Shown here piece by piece: positions 30,853 through 41,830 of a stretch of DNA of 64,000 nt. Under the pieces are notes generated by a model. The model ran no database searches and was not told the origin of the DNA. It saw only the letters and a program-made list of their open reading frames with translations. Made by a program: the position numbers and the translations under genes. The stretch covers positions 61,067,858 to 61,131,857 of the forward strand of contig CP154954.1 of assembly GCA_039621445.1 (NCBI GenBank), given 5' to 3'. The DNA comes from Euglena gracilis (taxonomy: Eukaryota; Euglenida; Euglenophyceae; Euglenales). Within the stretch, counting starts at the first letter, position 1. The number at the start of each line of letters is the position of its first letter.

Positions 30853-33399
30853 ATGTCATTTTCAACATCACCATCCTCAACAACACCCACCCCTACCCCA
30901 CTTTTACACCAAGGGGAAAACCCTGTGGGCCCGACGGGCTCAAATTTAAACGATCCTACGCGGGTTGCGCCGCCAGGGGTCCCTTCACAGGGACCTCAGG
31001 AGGGGCAACCCGTACATGGTCGCAGAGGAGGGTTTGAGCCCTCTGGGCTCACACTATGTGAGCCTGGGGAGCCCAGACTCCCAGATTATGAATCACAGGA
31101 GGACAGCGACGAAGAAGCAAGCCACAGCCATGACAGCCCCAGCCATTGCGGCCAGGGCCAGCAGCTCCTGGCCATTGCCGGGCATGCCCAGCCGGACCCC
31201 CAGCAACCAGAACCATCTGGGTCCGGCATGGCATTGCCCAGCAGCCTGGGACTGCTCTCTGGCATGCCCAGCTTGGTCATGCCAGGGTTTGTGCATGACA
31301 TGACTAGGCAGGTCATGTGGCAATTTGCAATGCGAGGGAAGATCAAAGAAGAAGAGGAAGAACCAGCAGAAGAAGAAGACGAAGAAGAATTTGCAAGCCA
31401 TACCCAGCCGCTTTTACTGGAGGCGGGGCCCTGGCAGAACCCTGGGGATGCCGGGCCGGCACATGCGCCGGTGAGCCATGTCGGGTCTGGGCATTTCCCA
31501 GCCGGACCCGACCATTGCTCGCTGGTGCATGCCGGGCCCGGGCATGATGGGCCCCAAGGACATGCCCCAGACGGAACCACCCAATGGCAACTGCAGGAGC
31601 TGCCCCCAGCAGGGGAAATGGTGGAGGACGAGGACCAGACGGCCCAGGGGGGGTTGGTGCCAGAACAGAGCCCGAAGGGGAGGCACCCCCTGCACCCCCC
31701 TCAGAGGCTGTGGGAGGAGGCGGAGGCACAGGCCGCTGCCTCAGTGGTTCTGGGGCAGGAGATCCAGCGGTTGGACGGTTGGGTTGGCGACCTGCAAAGT
31801 CGGCTTGCTGAAGCGGGGGCCACCACAGCGGCTTCAGTTAGCCGTCTGGAGCAGTTGGTGTCCTTGCAGTTTCAGCGGGTCACAGAAAATTTTCAAAGAG
31901 TGGTGGAGCAAATGGAAAGGACCCAGGCTGGGCTAGCGTCCCAGCTCGCCGAAAACTTTCAGAAACTGCAGGATAAACAAATGCAAAATTTTGCTGGGGG
32001 GATGACAGCCCTCAGCGAGCTGGTGACCAGCCGGCTGAGCGAAGGCCTCGGGACGGTGGCCCAACTAGCCCAGCGGGTCCAGGGGCTCGAGGCCATCGCC
32101 AGCCAGGGTCACCAGCCAGCTGAAGGGCAGGGGTTCAACGAGGCGATGGCTGGGCGGGTGAAAAATTTTGAGGAGCTGCTCATCATTTCCGTTCGGACGA
32201 CGGAGGAGGTGATGAGGAGCCAGGAGCTGTCCAGCGGGCGGCAGCAGGCCCAGGCCGAGGCCCTGGACCAAAAATTAAACCAGCTGACGGGTGAACTCGG
32301 GGGGCTGCGAGAAAGAAATGCAGGGATTGCACAGGCCCTGCAAAATTTTCGGGCCGAACTTAACGGCCAGGCCTCAACCATCGCCGAACAACAAGGGGCC
32401 ATAAGGGAAGACATAAGGGAGCTAAGGGCCAGGGCTGAGGGGCAGGGCCACAGCCTGCAGGAGCTGTGGGCCGAGGTCACCAACCACGGGCAGGTGATCC
32501 AGGCCCACAACCCCCTGCTCCTGGAGGTGGACTCAACAATAAAGGGGGCACCAAAAGAAAATGCCGAAATAAAAAATCGGCTTTTCGTTTTCGAAAAGAA
32601 AATCGAAAATTTTGAAATTTTTTGCCCCCCCATCCGGGAGCTACCGCAGCCACCCAGAGGAGTGGGGCCGGAGAGCGAGGACCCCCGAGGCCCCGAAGCC
32701 AGAGTGCCCCCGGCAACCACAGACCCCCAGACCCAGTCCACGCCGGGGGCCCAGAGTGCCAATGGCTCGGGTGCCGCGGGGGGCAATATGCCTCCTGGCC
32801 CCCAGCACCAGCTCCCAGTCCATCCCAGCGTGCTGGGAGGCAAGGGGCCCATGGCCCCCCAGGGGCTCTCTGCTGGCCCCAGCAGCGGGGCAGCGGGGGC
32901 AGTGGCCCACACACCCGGGGAAGTGGTATCCCCGGGCCCAGCTTCTGTGACTGCAGTTTTTCCCAATAGGTTTTCGGGTTCTGCCCCCCAGAGACCAAGG
33001 GGCAGCCAGCCCCCGGGTCCCATGGCTGCGGGGGGCAGCCTGCCCCAGGCCCCACGGCTGCGGGGGGCAGCCAGCCCCAGGGTCCCAGGGCTGCGGGGGG
33101 CAGCCAGCCCCAGGGTCCCATGGCTGCGGGGGGCAGTCCGGTCCAGGTCCCCGCTGCTGGAGGGACCCCAGCCGCCCAAACACCTGGCACGTTCGGGTTC
33201 CAGGGGGGGGATTGGGAGGAAGCGGAACGCCAGATTAAGGCTCACGGATTTTTTAATTTTTTGGCCAGGTTGGGAGCCCAGGAGCAGCAGCAACAGTCTC
33301 AGCAAAATTCACGAACAACGGGACAGTCCAGCACAGCGAAACCACAGGCAGCAGGCACAGCAGATCTACAGGGCCAGGGTAGGGGTCAACCAGGGGTGA
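30853..33399 (+). pseudogene. Gag N-terminal region: acidic start, coiled coil, Pro-rich linker
   Basis: ATG at 30853 opens an 849-codon frame. Roughly residues 165-185 are Glu-rich. Roughly residues 285-600 have heptad-like spacing with many Gln, Leu and Ala and read as a long coiled coil (LEQLVSLQFQRVTENFQRVV and similar). After it comes a Pro/Gly/Ala linker with short tandem repeats around AAPRVPGLRG-type peptides (33000-33130). At the G-run near 33202-33210 the meaningful frame moves to the next ORF, and this frame runs on to a stop at 33397. Long coiled coils ahead of the capsid suggest a self-assembling Gag. I infer this from domain order and see no strong family match. Confidence 0.6.
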
Positions 33400-34079
33400 A
33401 ATCAGCCGAGCACCAGTGGCCCCCCCAGCCCCGTGGGTTCCCCACAGGAGGGGAGTTCACGGGGGCAATGGACCCTTTCGCCTGGGCCCCTGAGGCTGGG
33501 GCAGCATCGTGCAGCGCTGCCCCTCTGGCCTTTGGGTCCCAGGACACGGGAGCCTGGGTCCGTGGGGTCCAGGCGGCTCCGGTCCACGTGGCGCCAGCAG
33601 CCCCCAGCCCAGCAGCCAGCATGTTTTTGGGGCCGCTGGCGACACTCCTCACCAAAGACCTTGTAAAACCAGAGCTGAAAGGTGATTTTCATGATTTTTC
33701 AGTAAAATTTCAGCTTTACATGCAGCAGGTTTCGATGGGACAGCCAGTGGGGGAGGAATTTAAAATGCTTGTTCTGACCGGCTGCCTGGACCACAGCAGC
33801 CGGCTGGAACTCCAGCGGCGACAGGAAATGGGGGAACGGGTCAGGTTCCAGGATTTTTGGAACTGGCTGGCCCAGAAATACGGCGGGGACATCCAGGCCT
33901 CGCTGCATGAGCAGCTCAGGGCCCTCAGACCGGTCAACACGGGCAAGTTGACCCTCCCAGCGTGGCGTGAATTTGAAAGTCAGTTTAAATTTATTTTCTG
34001 CCGGATGGAAAACCCCTCTGAGGAGGAAGCACAGGCCCTGGTTTTGCAACAGCTCCCAGATTCCATGCGAAGGCCATAA
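33120..34079 (+). pseudogene. Gag capsid-like domain
   Basis: Meaningful sequence begins after the G-run near 33205 (FGFQGGDWEEAERQIKAHGF). The capsid-like part is about 33620-34060: FHDFSVKFQLYMQQVSMG, then RFQDFWNWLAQKYGGDIQ, WREFESQFKFIFCRM and LVLQQLPDSM, the helical layout of LTR-retrotransposon capsids. The frame ends at TAA (34077) just where a one-base shift would continue into AIIREQTRKN and the next ORF. A retrotransposon Gag capsid is the best reading; the virion-like particle role is family knowledge. Confidence 0.65.
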
Positions 34080-34117
34080 TCAGGGAACAGACACGAAAAA
34101 ATCAGGATGCGCCCACA

Positions 34118-34963
34118 GTGCGGCTGTGGCACATCCCTTGGTTGACGGCGGAAAAGGCAACACAGCTCGGGCAGGAGGCTGTGGGGGAAGGAGAGCCGGT
34201 GACAGTCAGGGCACACCGGGACTCCTTCCTCATCAAGCTCTACAGCCGGCGGGCGCTGGAGAGGTTGATGATGAGGAACGGGGCCACGCTGCAGGGGGGC
34301 AATACAGTGAAAATCACCCCCCACGAAACAAAGCTGGGACTGGAGGAGGTTTTTCGACACGCTGAAAATGAGCTGCGATGCCAGGAACGGTCTGACAGCT
34401 ACGGCCGTTCCTGGGGGGGACGGGGGGTCCCAGCCCACCAGGAAGACCACTGGGCTGGGGGCCTCGACAATTTTTCAGTCTCCGAAGTAAAATCCCAGGA
34501 AGCCAGGCCACCACAGCCCCAGAAAACCATTTCACAGCCAGCTGAGGGAGGAGCAAAAGCGGGACCCCCCAAAGGCCCTGAGGGGCCACAGGACAGGCAA
34601 TCACGGCACCGGGGCGGGTCACCTGGAAAGGGACGGGAGGGACGCAGGTCACCCAGCCCGGGGCAAAAGGGGAAGGGGTTCGGCAAGGGAGCTGGCAAGG
34701 GCGGCTCAGAGTTTCGCCCAGCCAGGTCCCCAACCCCTCACCCAGCCACCAACAGGGAACAAACCCCCCCGAGGAGCCCCCGGAGTGGCCCCTCGGTGGA
34801 CCATCCCTGCAGCCAGTGCGGGGCCACAGATCACTGGTCTCGGGAATGCCCTGGGAAAAAATGTTATGAGTGTGGGAAAACGGGACATCTGGCACGATAT
34901 TGCTGGTGGAGAAGGGGAAAGGGGAAGGGGGCGTCCACACCCCCACGGCGGGAGAGTGCCTGA
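34118..34963 (+). pseudogene. Gag C-terminus with two CCHC zinc knuckles
   Basis: Continues from the capsid frame: HIPWLTAEKATQLGQEAV, then a basic Pro/Gly/Ser linker. Two zinc knuckles of the form C-x2-C-x4-H-x4-C lie at 34808-34903 (CSQCGATDHWSREC and CYECGKTGHLARYC) and are followed by a WWRRGKGKGK basic tail. Such knuckles bind retroelement RNA. The frame stops at 34961, after which the linker changes frame. No protease DTG or DSG motif follows, unlike the chromoviruses in this window. Confidence 0.8.
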
Positions 34964-35631
34964 AAAAGCGGGGGCCAGAAGGGAGGGGACGGGGGCCCAG
35001 GGTGCCCCCAGCACGGCCCTCGGAAGGGGGGTAAGGAACAGGCTCACGGATAGGGTTGGGTTTTGGTCAAGGGAAGGTCCAAAGGCAGATCCGGACCTGA
35101 ACCTGCACGGTCCCCCCAGCCCCCCTTGACTGAGACACGAAAAGGGGCTGGGGGGGACCAGCAGGCCCTCTCATTCGACTCTGCCAACCCCTGGGCTGCG
35201 CTTTTCCCCAGCGAGGGCAGTCCAGGGGGGGGCTCAGGGCAGAGTTCGGGTTCGGGACAAAGGGAGAAGGGACACAAGGCGGCAGGCCCTCCGAAGCAGG
35301 CCGTCCAGGGGTCTTCGGGTTCCAGCACACCCAGTCTACCGCAGATCACAACACCAGGAAGGGAGGGGAAAAACACAAAACAAAAAAATGAAAAGAAAAA
35401 AACAAAACGCTCTCACAGGCATCAATCAGGGAGGCAGCGAGGGAGGTCATCAACGTTCCCCAAACCAGCAAAGGCACGGATGAAACCGCCCCCAGCACGG
35501 AAAGGGATTCAGGTTTTTCGATTCGCCAGGCGAGGTGCGTCAGGGCCACACCTTCCACCTCAGCCCCCACACCACAGCCAGCCCCAGCACCACTCCCAGC
35601 CCGTTCTTCAGGGTTTGGGAGGTCGCCCTCC
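34964..35631 (+). other. basic linker, frame uncertain
   Basis: Between the zinc knuckles and the Dam-like domain. A frame at 35063-35896 gives a Lys/Arg/Ser/Pro-rich, disordered peptide (KNEKKKTKRSHRHQSGRQRG); it loses meaning near 35630, where the next domain lies in another frame. No catalytic motif is recognised. Confidence 0.5.
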
Positions 35632-36060
35632 CGGTGGATCTCCCAGGACTACCACGTCCGGGAGGAGTACGTCAGGGACGTACTCCGCCGCCTGGGGGTC
35701 CAGCCGGAGGTCGACGCCTTTTCTGCCAAAGAAAACCGCAGGTTTGTCCGCTGGTGGGGGCCAGGGAGTGGGGAAGGGGAAGATGCCTTCAAACAGGACT
35801 GGGGCAGGGAGTTTTTGTGGATCAACCCACCTTATAAAAAAATACAGGAGGTTCTCGAAAAAATCAGGAGGGATCAGGCCCATGCCATCCTGGTGATCCC
35901 CAGGTGGCCGGGGCGGCGTTGGTACAGGGAGGCCAGGGGCTTGGCAGTGCGCCAAGTCACGTTCCCTCAGGGAACATGATTTTTCGGCAGAGGGGAGGAG
36001 TTGTGCCGGGGGACCAAGTGGCCCATCACAGCCTTTTTGCTGTGTGGGCACCCAGACCGG
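35632..36060 (+). pseudogene. Dam-like (adenine methyltransferase-type) domain
   Basis: In order: RWISQDYHVREEYVRDVLRR, then EVDAFSAKENRRF, EDAFKQDWGREFLWINPPYK, AHAILVIPRWPGRRWYREA and RQVTFPQGT. A TGA follows at 35977-35979; beyond it FFGRGEELCRGTKWPITAFL continues in frame. D-x-FS-x3-N, a tryptophan, NPPY, and a later VIPRW strand are the pattern of the phage/Dam-type N6-adenine methyltransferase-like domain that DIRS elements carry after RNase H. NPPY is the catalytic motif IV form, so it is not obviously dead. Here it follows Gag with no reverse transcriptase between. The domain runs almost to the 3' terminal repeat at 36112. Confidence 0.65.
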
Positions 36061-36111
36061 TGCACGCTGGAGGAGGTGACACGAAGGGGGAGGGAGTTGG
36101 GGAGGTGTTTT

Positions 36112-36750
36112 CGCCGGAGTTGGCTGATTTTTAATTTGCCCTTCGATACCCAGAAGAAAGGAACGTCCACTACCTTATCAATTGGAAGAAGAAGAGATCG
36201 ATCAATCAGTTCAAATTATCCAGAGAAAGACGGTCGTGCAGAACCTCAAAGTTTGAAATGTTGAAGTATCTGAAAGTCTTCAATGAACGATGCAATTTCC
36301 AAGACGAACAGCGCTGCAGAACTTCAAGAGGGAGCAGCAGAAGCAGCAAGAGCTGGACAACCGGACGGCGCGGGTCGACTCTGGCGAACCGTGGCTGTCC
36401 CTTCCCCTCAGCTCCCTTCACAAAAAAATTCCCAGAAAGAAACCCCACCCAGTGACGGCCACGGACTGTGGACCACAGTGTTCAGAAAGACCAGAACGAA
36501 GAAGGAAACCCCAGCCCAACACGGGCAAAAACACCTGGGAATTTGGGTCCAAAAGCCAAGCCAGATGGGACAAAAGAAAACCAGATGCCAAAAGTGGAGA
36601 AGATGGAATCAAGGACAAGGTGGTGCGCATGGAGGTCAAATCTACAAGCAACTCCCCACAGGAATGGGAAGAAAAGGTCTGTGAAATCACCCCAATTTCT
36701 CTAACACAACAACCAAGGAGCCCCCCTCTCCCCACCCTGGCCCCCACTCT
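36112..36750 (+). repeat. 3' terminal repeat of the retroelement
   Basis: Starts CGCCGGAGTTGGCTGATTTTT and contains TTATCAATTGGAAGAAGAAG. Its first 150 bp match the second repeat of the short array derivatives (9290-9440) closely. The rest (36260-36750) matches the 8330-8830 stretch of those derivatives more loosely, including GATGGAATCAAGG and GGAAGAAAAGGTCTGTG. Confidence 0.65.
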
Positions 36751-36964
36751 CTGACCGAGGGCTTTTAAATAAAAAACTTTCTTTTACAGGTGGGGGGGTC
36801 CGGCTCACAAGGCCTTTGTGCTTCGCCCTCGGTGTCCCTTCCTCCCTTGTCGGTTTTCCCCTAGGGACATCTCGAGTAACACCCCGTACGAGACACCTCG
36901 GGCTCCGCACTTTGCCCTTGTGAGGCCTGATTGTGCACTGAAATTAGGAGGGTCAGGGCAATTT
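36751..36964. other. spacer between the two retroelements
   Basis: Contains AAATAAAAAAC at about 36768, which could act as a polyadenylation signal for the plus-strand element, followed by TTTTACAGG. Also holds GACACCTCGGGCTCCGCACT, a piece shared with the palindrome region near 9176. No gene. Confidence 0.5.
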
Positions 36965-37869
36965 CTAAGGCACCTTGGGCACCAAGCCTTTGATAATGGG
37001 CTGTAAAAGCCTCCGCCCCCTCCACTGGCCAATTTCACAAACTTCTTGGGCAGAATGGCCCATTTTTTTGAGTAAACCAACCCCTCCTCCTCTTGTGGAT
37101 TCGGCCCCCCACACCTGGGGGGGCACCCCGTGTTTGGCCAAAAAATCTTTGGCTATGGAAGCAATGGTGTCTGCAGATGTGGCCCTGAAGGGGGGTTTGA
37201 ATGAAATTAGGAGGGGGCCCCCAGGTCTGACGAACGAACGTGTAGCAGCCACGTAGCACATCATTAAATGAAACGGGCTTATTTGGGGACACTGGGGAAT
37301 TGACACCACCCTTTCCCACTTATAGAATTTTTGTCCTTTACGATTAATCTTGATGTAGGATGCCCTACCCAACACACTGGTGCTTCGTTTGACTTGTGAC
37401 AAGTCTGAGCATCGGTATAAGCAGAGGATTCGTGAGCAAAAAATCAGTTGCGTATGCAATGTACAAATATCAGTGGGCATAGGGGCCTTGGCCAGCCACA
37501 GCAGGATTGGGAGTGGATCCCAAAATGCCCCATACTTCCCCAGGTTTTTGTTCCAAAGTCTCTTGTAGGGGGTTAACAGAGTGTGGAATCTCAGCCCACC
37601 AAACCCAGGAATCAAAAGTATTGCACTATGGGCATTACGGGCTTGGGCCTTGGAAAATTGGAAAAGTTGCATTAAAGCGTCAGCCACTTAGTCTGTGGTG
37701 GCTTCAGGGGAGGCAACCCAATGTGTTTTAAAATTACCCACAGAAGTGCAAAAGCACACTCATAACGTTTTAGGCTGGGGTTTCTCGCCAGGAAATTGTT
37801 AATGGTTTTAACTTGAATTTGTTTCCCCTCCAAAAATTGCCCGAGCAAATCATGCAAAGGAGGTGCCAC
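36965..37869 (-). pseudogene. DIRS-type tyrosine recombinase, decayed
   Basis: Two overlapping minus-strand frames make up one recombinase. The N-terminal helical part is 37869-37672 (VAPPLHDLLGQFLEGKQIQ; NNFLARNPSLKRYECAFALL). The catalytic part is 37687-36965, with LYRCSDLSQVKRS (the first arginine and the R-x-SDL box), SIPQCPQISPFHLMM, ESTRGGGVGLLKKMGH and EICQIGQW-like EVCEIGQWRG. In DIRS-group recombinases the second box is HS-R and the end has a nucleophilic tyrosine. Here the histidine position reads E (ESTR) and no tyrosine follows GQWRG, so this copy should be inactive. A one-base frame change lies near 37680. Confidence 0.7.
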
Positions 37870-38262
37870 CTTGGGGTGGCATGTGTTCCCTCCTGCAATT
37901 GGTGAACATACCCTTGAAGGGGGTGATTTTCAGGCAGGGGGTCCCTGGATCTTACGTTTTTATTAATTGGGGCCACCAGGTGGCTGAATCCCAGAAGGGG
38001 GTGTCCACCAAAACTTTTGCCAGGGGAAACATTTTCAATCTGGGTAAAAAAATTTGAAGTATATTGACCAGGGGGGGTTTGCATAAAGATCCCCCATGTT
38101 TTCCAGTAGACATTGTAATGCATTCATTGCGGTGGTCTCTCAGTGGGGCCACTTGGCCACAAAATTGGACAGTTTTCTGTTGCCCGGGAAGGCAAATAGA
38201 TCTGTTTCCAGATTTATGAAATCTTTGAATTGCTGTCTTAGCCATTGAAAAAGTTGGGGGTC
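37870..38262 (-). pseudogene. DIRS-type Dam-like domain upstream of the recombinase
   Basis: Reading down from 38262: LDPQLFQWLRQQFKDFINLE, then TDLFAFPGNRKLSNFVAKW, a TGA, TTAMNALQCLLENMG, DLYANPPWSIYFKF, and after frame changes VLVDTPFWDSATWWPQL. This is the usual layout of the domain joining RNase H to the recombinase in DIRS elements, with motif IV as NPPW. Frameshifts near 38045 and again around 37950 break it. A TAA just upstream (about 38274) ends the recognisable sequence. No RNase H or reverse transcriptase is seen further upstream. Confidence 0.65.
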
Positions 38263-39477
38263 CAAGGAGTATTAGTGTACGTCCAAAGCTTTCCCTTTTC
38301 CCCTTTTTGGGACTTTCTGTGAAAGCCTTTCGCTTTTGCCTTGGTGCGCAAACTACTTATGTTTGGGAAAAGTCTTTGGAGTAACAAAAACTGGTTTTCC
38401 CCCTTTGTCCCCTATTCCCCAGGCGGCAAAGCACAAGACAAAGACTTCAGATGTTTCCCCTGAAGTCAAGTTCAATTATTCTGAGGGTTTTTCCCTCTGA
38501 CAAACCAACTGCGAAACTTGTGAAGCTTGAAATAAAGGAATATCACCTGTGGTGGAAGGAGAGAAAAGTGCTGAAGTGTCCAGGGGAAGATCCCAGAAGG
38601 GTCCGCCACGATCTTACCAGCTGTGGTTTCCACAGTGGTGCGATCGTCACAGAACCCACTCTGCTGATATCCTACAGAGCTGGGACGTGCCTGGTACACA
38701 TCCCCCTCCCAGGGCTACGCCCGATTTTCTTCATGGACCAGGGATTCCCAGGTCCACTCAGGATATCTGACGTTTCCCCGGTGGGGTTCACTACTCCATT
38801 TGGTGTCTCTCCTTACCGCGCAGTGGCATCCACCCAAAGCCCAAAAACGCGCAAAAGGTTAGCCGCTTTTCGCGGTTACCTATTAGCTGTTTCGTCTTAG
38901 GTGCGGTGTGGACAAGCCCACTGTGGGAAACCGGGCTGGCAGGTTTCCTGTCAAAGAGTCCCATCCACCCACTTTGGGTGTGCCAAAGGCACGCGGCGTT
39001 GGTCTAGCGTATTCGCTGAAAACCCGAGGGGAGAGGTGTGGAAGGGGGGGAAGGCTCCTATCCTGGTCCTACCCGGATAGGGCTCCTAGGCGGTCATATC
39101 CGCACTAGGAAGCAAAAGCACACTTACAGAACCGACTGCCGGCGACAGCATTGTGGGGGTGGGGGGAAAGTAGGGAGGAGAGGGGGGCTGGCTTAGGCCA
39201 AAACAGAATTTTTGCTGCCTGGCAGCCTTAAGGCGCCTTAGGGCCGAAAGACAAAAGTTGACCTATTATTAAGGCGTGCGCGCTGTGTGCTCTGTGTCAC
39301 TTAGCAGGTTGCCAGGTATCCCGTCAGCCAAGGTCTTCACAGCAGCAGCTCCTTCACGACGCGATAAGAGACGCTTACCTCCTGCAGACGGTTTAAAAGA
39401 GACACTTATTTCCTGCAGACGGTTTCCGTCCACATGGCCGACATTTGACACATACACATACACTTACTGCAACAAAT
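38263..39477. other. unassigned sequence, one unconvincing ORF
   Basis: An open plus frame at 38451-38900 (149 codons) has ordinary composition but no motif I know, and no visible promoter or splice context. Two 28-bp copies of AGAGACRCTTAYYTCCTGCA-type sequence lie at 39367-39394 and 39398-39425. The segment ends at the first satellite monomer. Confidence 0.5.
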
Positions 39478-41830
39478 GGATGGTCGGTTGGGTTTTGTGA
39501 ATTGTGATGGGGTTTCCGTTGGTTTGAAATGGCCCCCCCCATTTCGGTTCTGTGTTTCATCGAGAGGAACAACGTGGATGGGAGGAGGTGGTCGAGGTGA
39601 TGGAGACAATGGAACCGAACAGCATTCTCTGGGTTGGCGTGAAAGTCGTGCGGAGCCCACAGCGATGAATGGATGATGGTTGGTTGGGTTTTGTAAAATT
39701 GTGATGGGGTTCCCGTTGGTTTGGAATGACCCCCCCTCCGGTTCTGTGTTTCATCGAGGGGAACGTGGATGGGAGGAGGTGGCCGAGGTGATGGAGACAA
39801 TGGAACCGAACAGCATTGTGTGGGTGGGCGTGAAAACCGTGCGGAGCCCACTGTGGTGGGTGGTTGGTCTAATGGGTTGTTTCCCATTTGTTTTCATGAC
39901 CCTGGTTCTCTTTTGCATCGCTAAGAACGACGTGGATGGGAGGAGGTGGCCAAGGTGACGGAGACAATGGAACCGAACAGCACTTTGAGTTTGGGCCGCC
40001 GGGCCGCTGGACTGGGCCGGGCCAACGAGTGGGTGTGTTGGTTTTTGTTGTAGAAAGAGCTCAGGACTGAACAAGTGTTGCATTTGACACATACACATAC
40101 ACCTACACAGACACATTTACTGGAACATATGGATGGTCGGTTGGGTTTTGTGAATTGTTATGGGGTTCCCGTTGGTTTGAAATGGCCCCCCCATCTCGGT
40201 TCTGTGTTTCATCCAGGAACAACGTTTTGGGAGGAGGTGGCCAAGGTGATGGAGACAATGGAACCGAACAGCACTTTGAGATTGGGCCGCCCGGCCGCCG
40301 GACTGGGCCGGGCCAACGATTGGGTGTGTTGTTTTTGTTGTAAAAAGAGCTCAGGACTGATCAAATCCCGGTGATGTTGCATTTGACACATACACATACA
40401 CTTACTGCAACAAATGGATGGTCGGTTGAGTTTTGTGAATTGTGATGGGGTTTCCGTTGGTTTGAAATGGCCCCCCCCCATCTCGGTTCTGTGTTTCATC
40501 GAGAGGAACAACGTGGATGGGAGGAGGTGGCCGAGGTGATGGAGACAATGGAACCGAACAGCATTCTCTGGGTTGGCGTGAAAGTCGTGCGGAGCCCACA
40601 GCGATGAATGGATATGGTTGGTTGGGTTTTGTAAAATTGTGATGGGGTTCCCGTTGGTTTGGAATGACCCCCCCCCCTCCGGTTCTGTGTTTCATCGAGG
40701 GGAACGTGGATGGGAGGAGGTGGCCGAGGTGATGGAGACAATGGAACCAAACAGCATTGTGTGGGTGGGCGTGAAAAGCGTGCGGTGCCCACTGTGGTGG
40801 GTGGTTGGTCTAATGGGTTGTTTCCCACTTGTTTTCATGACCCTGGTTCTATTTTGCATCGAGAAGAACGACATGCATGGCAGGAGGTGGCCAAGGTGAT
40901 GGAGACAATGGAACCGAACAGCACTTTGAGTTTGGGCCGCCGGGCCGCTGGACCGGTCCGGGCCAACGATTGGGTGTGTTGTTTTTTGTTGTAGAAAGAG
41001 CTTGGGAATGATCAAGTGTTGCATTTGACACATACACATACACCTACACAGACACATACATTTACTGGAACATATGGATGGTCGGTTGGGTTTTGTGAAT
41101 TGTGATGGGGTTCCCGTTGGTTTGAAATGAACCCCCCGTCCGGTTCTGTGTTTCATCGAGAGGAACAACGTGGATGGGAGGAGGTGGCCAAGGTGATGGA
41201 GACAATGGAACCGAACTGCATTTTGAGATTGGGCCGCCGGGCCGCCGGACTGGGCCGGGCCAACGATTGGGTGTGTTGGTTTTTGTTGTATAAAGCGCTC
41301 AGGACTGGTCAAATCCCGGTGAGGGTGCATTTGACACATACACATACATTTACTGCAACAAATGGATGGTCGGTTGGGTTTTGTGAATTGTGATGGGGTT
41401 CCTGTTGGTTTGAAATGCCCCCCCCATCTCGGTTCTGTGTTTCATCGAGAGGAACAACGTGGATGGGAGGAGGTGGCCGAGGTGATGGAGACAATGGAAC
41501 CGAACAGCATTCTCTGGGTTGGCGTGAAAGTCGTGCGGAGCCCACAGCGATGAATGGATGATGGTTGGTTGGGTTTTGTAAAATTGTGATGGGGTTCCCG
41601 TTGGTTTGGAATGACCCCCCCCTCCGGTTCTGTGTTTCATCGAGAGGAACAACGTGGATGGGAGGAGGTGGCCGAGGTGATGGAGACAATGGAACCGAAC
41701 AGCATTGTGTGGGTGGGCGCGAAAACCGTGCGGAGCCCACTGTGGTGGGTAGTTGGTCTAATGGGTTGTTTCCCATTTGTTTTCACCCTCCCCACCGGTT
41801 CTATATTGCATCGAGAAGAACCATATTCCC
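39478..41830 (+). repeat. higher-order satellite, about 0.94-kb units
   Basis: Monomers of roughly 180-290 bp start with GATGGTYGGTTGGGTTTTGT and contain GTTTCATCGAGAGGAACAAC and GGAGACAATGGAACCGAACA. Four monomer types (A-D) alternate: A at 39478, B at 39675, C near 39857, D at 40130, then A again at 40416 and 41364. That gives higher-order units of about 939 and 948 bp and a partial third. Type C and D monomers end in CACATACACATACAC microsatellites. Minus-strand frames of up to 217 codons cross monomers without domain content. Confidence 0.9.

Larger units (their letters stand above)
29797..36750 (+). mobile_element. retroelement with Gag, zinc knuckles and Dam-like domain
   Basis: Direct terminal repeats (29797-30320 and 36112-36750, clearly diverged) bound a coding region. 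In order it holds a long coiled-coil Gag N-terminus, a capsid-like domain, two CCHC zinc knuckles, a basic Pro/Gly-rich linker and a Dam-like domain. I find no reverse transcriptase, RNase H or integrase on either strand between the repeats, so this copy is a large non-autonomous or internally deleted element. Coding is broken by at least three frameshifts and one stop. The short derivatives in array units 1-3 share its ends. Confidence 0.7.

Noticed and set aside
38451-38900. 149-codon plus-strand frame as a host gene
   Set aside because: Ordinary composition but no known motif, splice context or second copy to compare; kept only as a remark.
38985-39035. tRNA-like box A (GTTGGTCTAGCGTATTCGCTG)
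   Set aside because: No matching acceptor stem, anticodon arm or full box B could be placed around it.
39393-41776. minus-strand frames across the satellite
   Set aside because: They repeat with the monomer, have no domain content and change frame between monomers.
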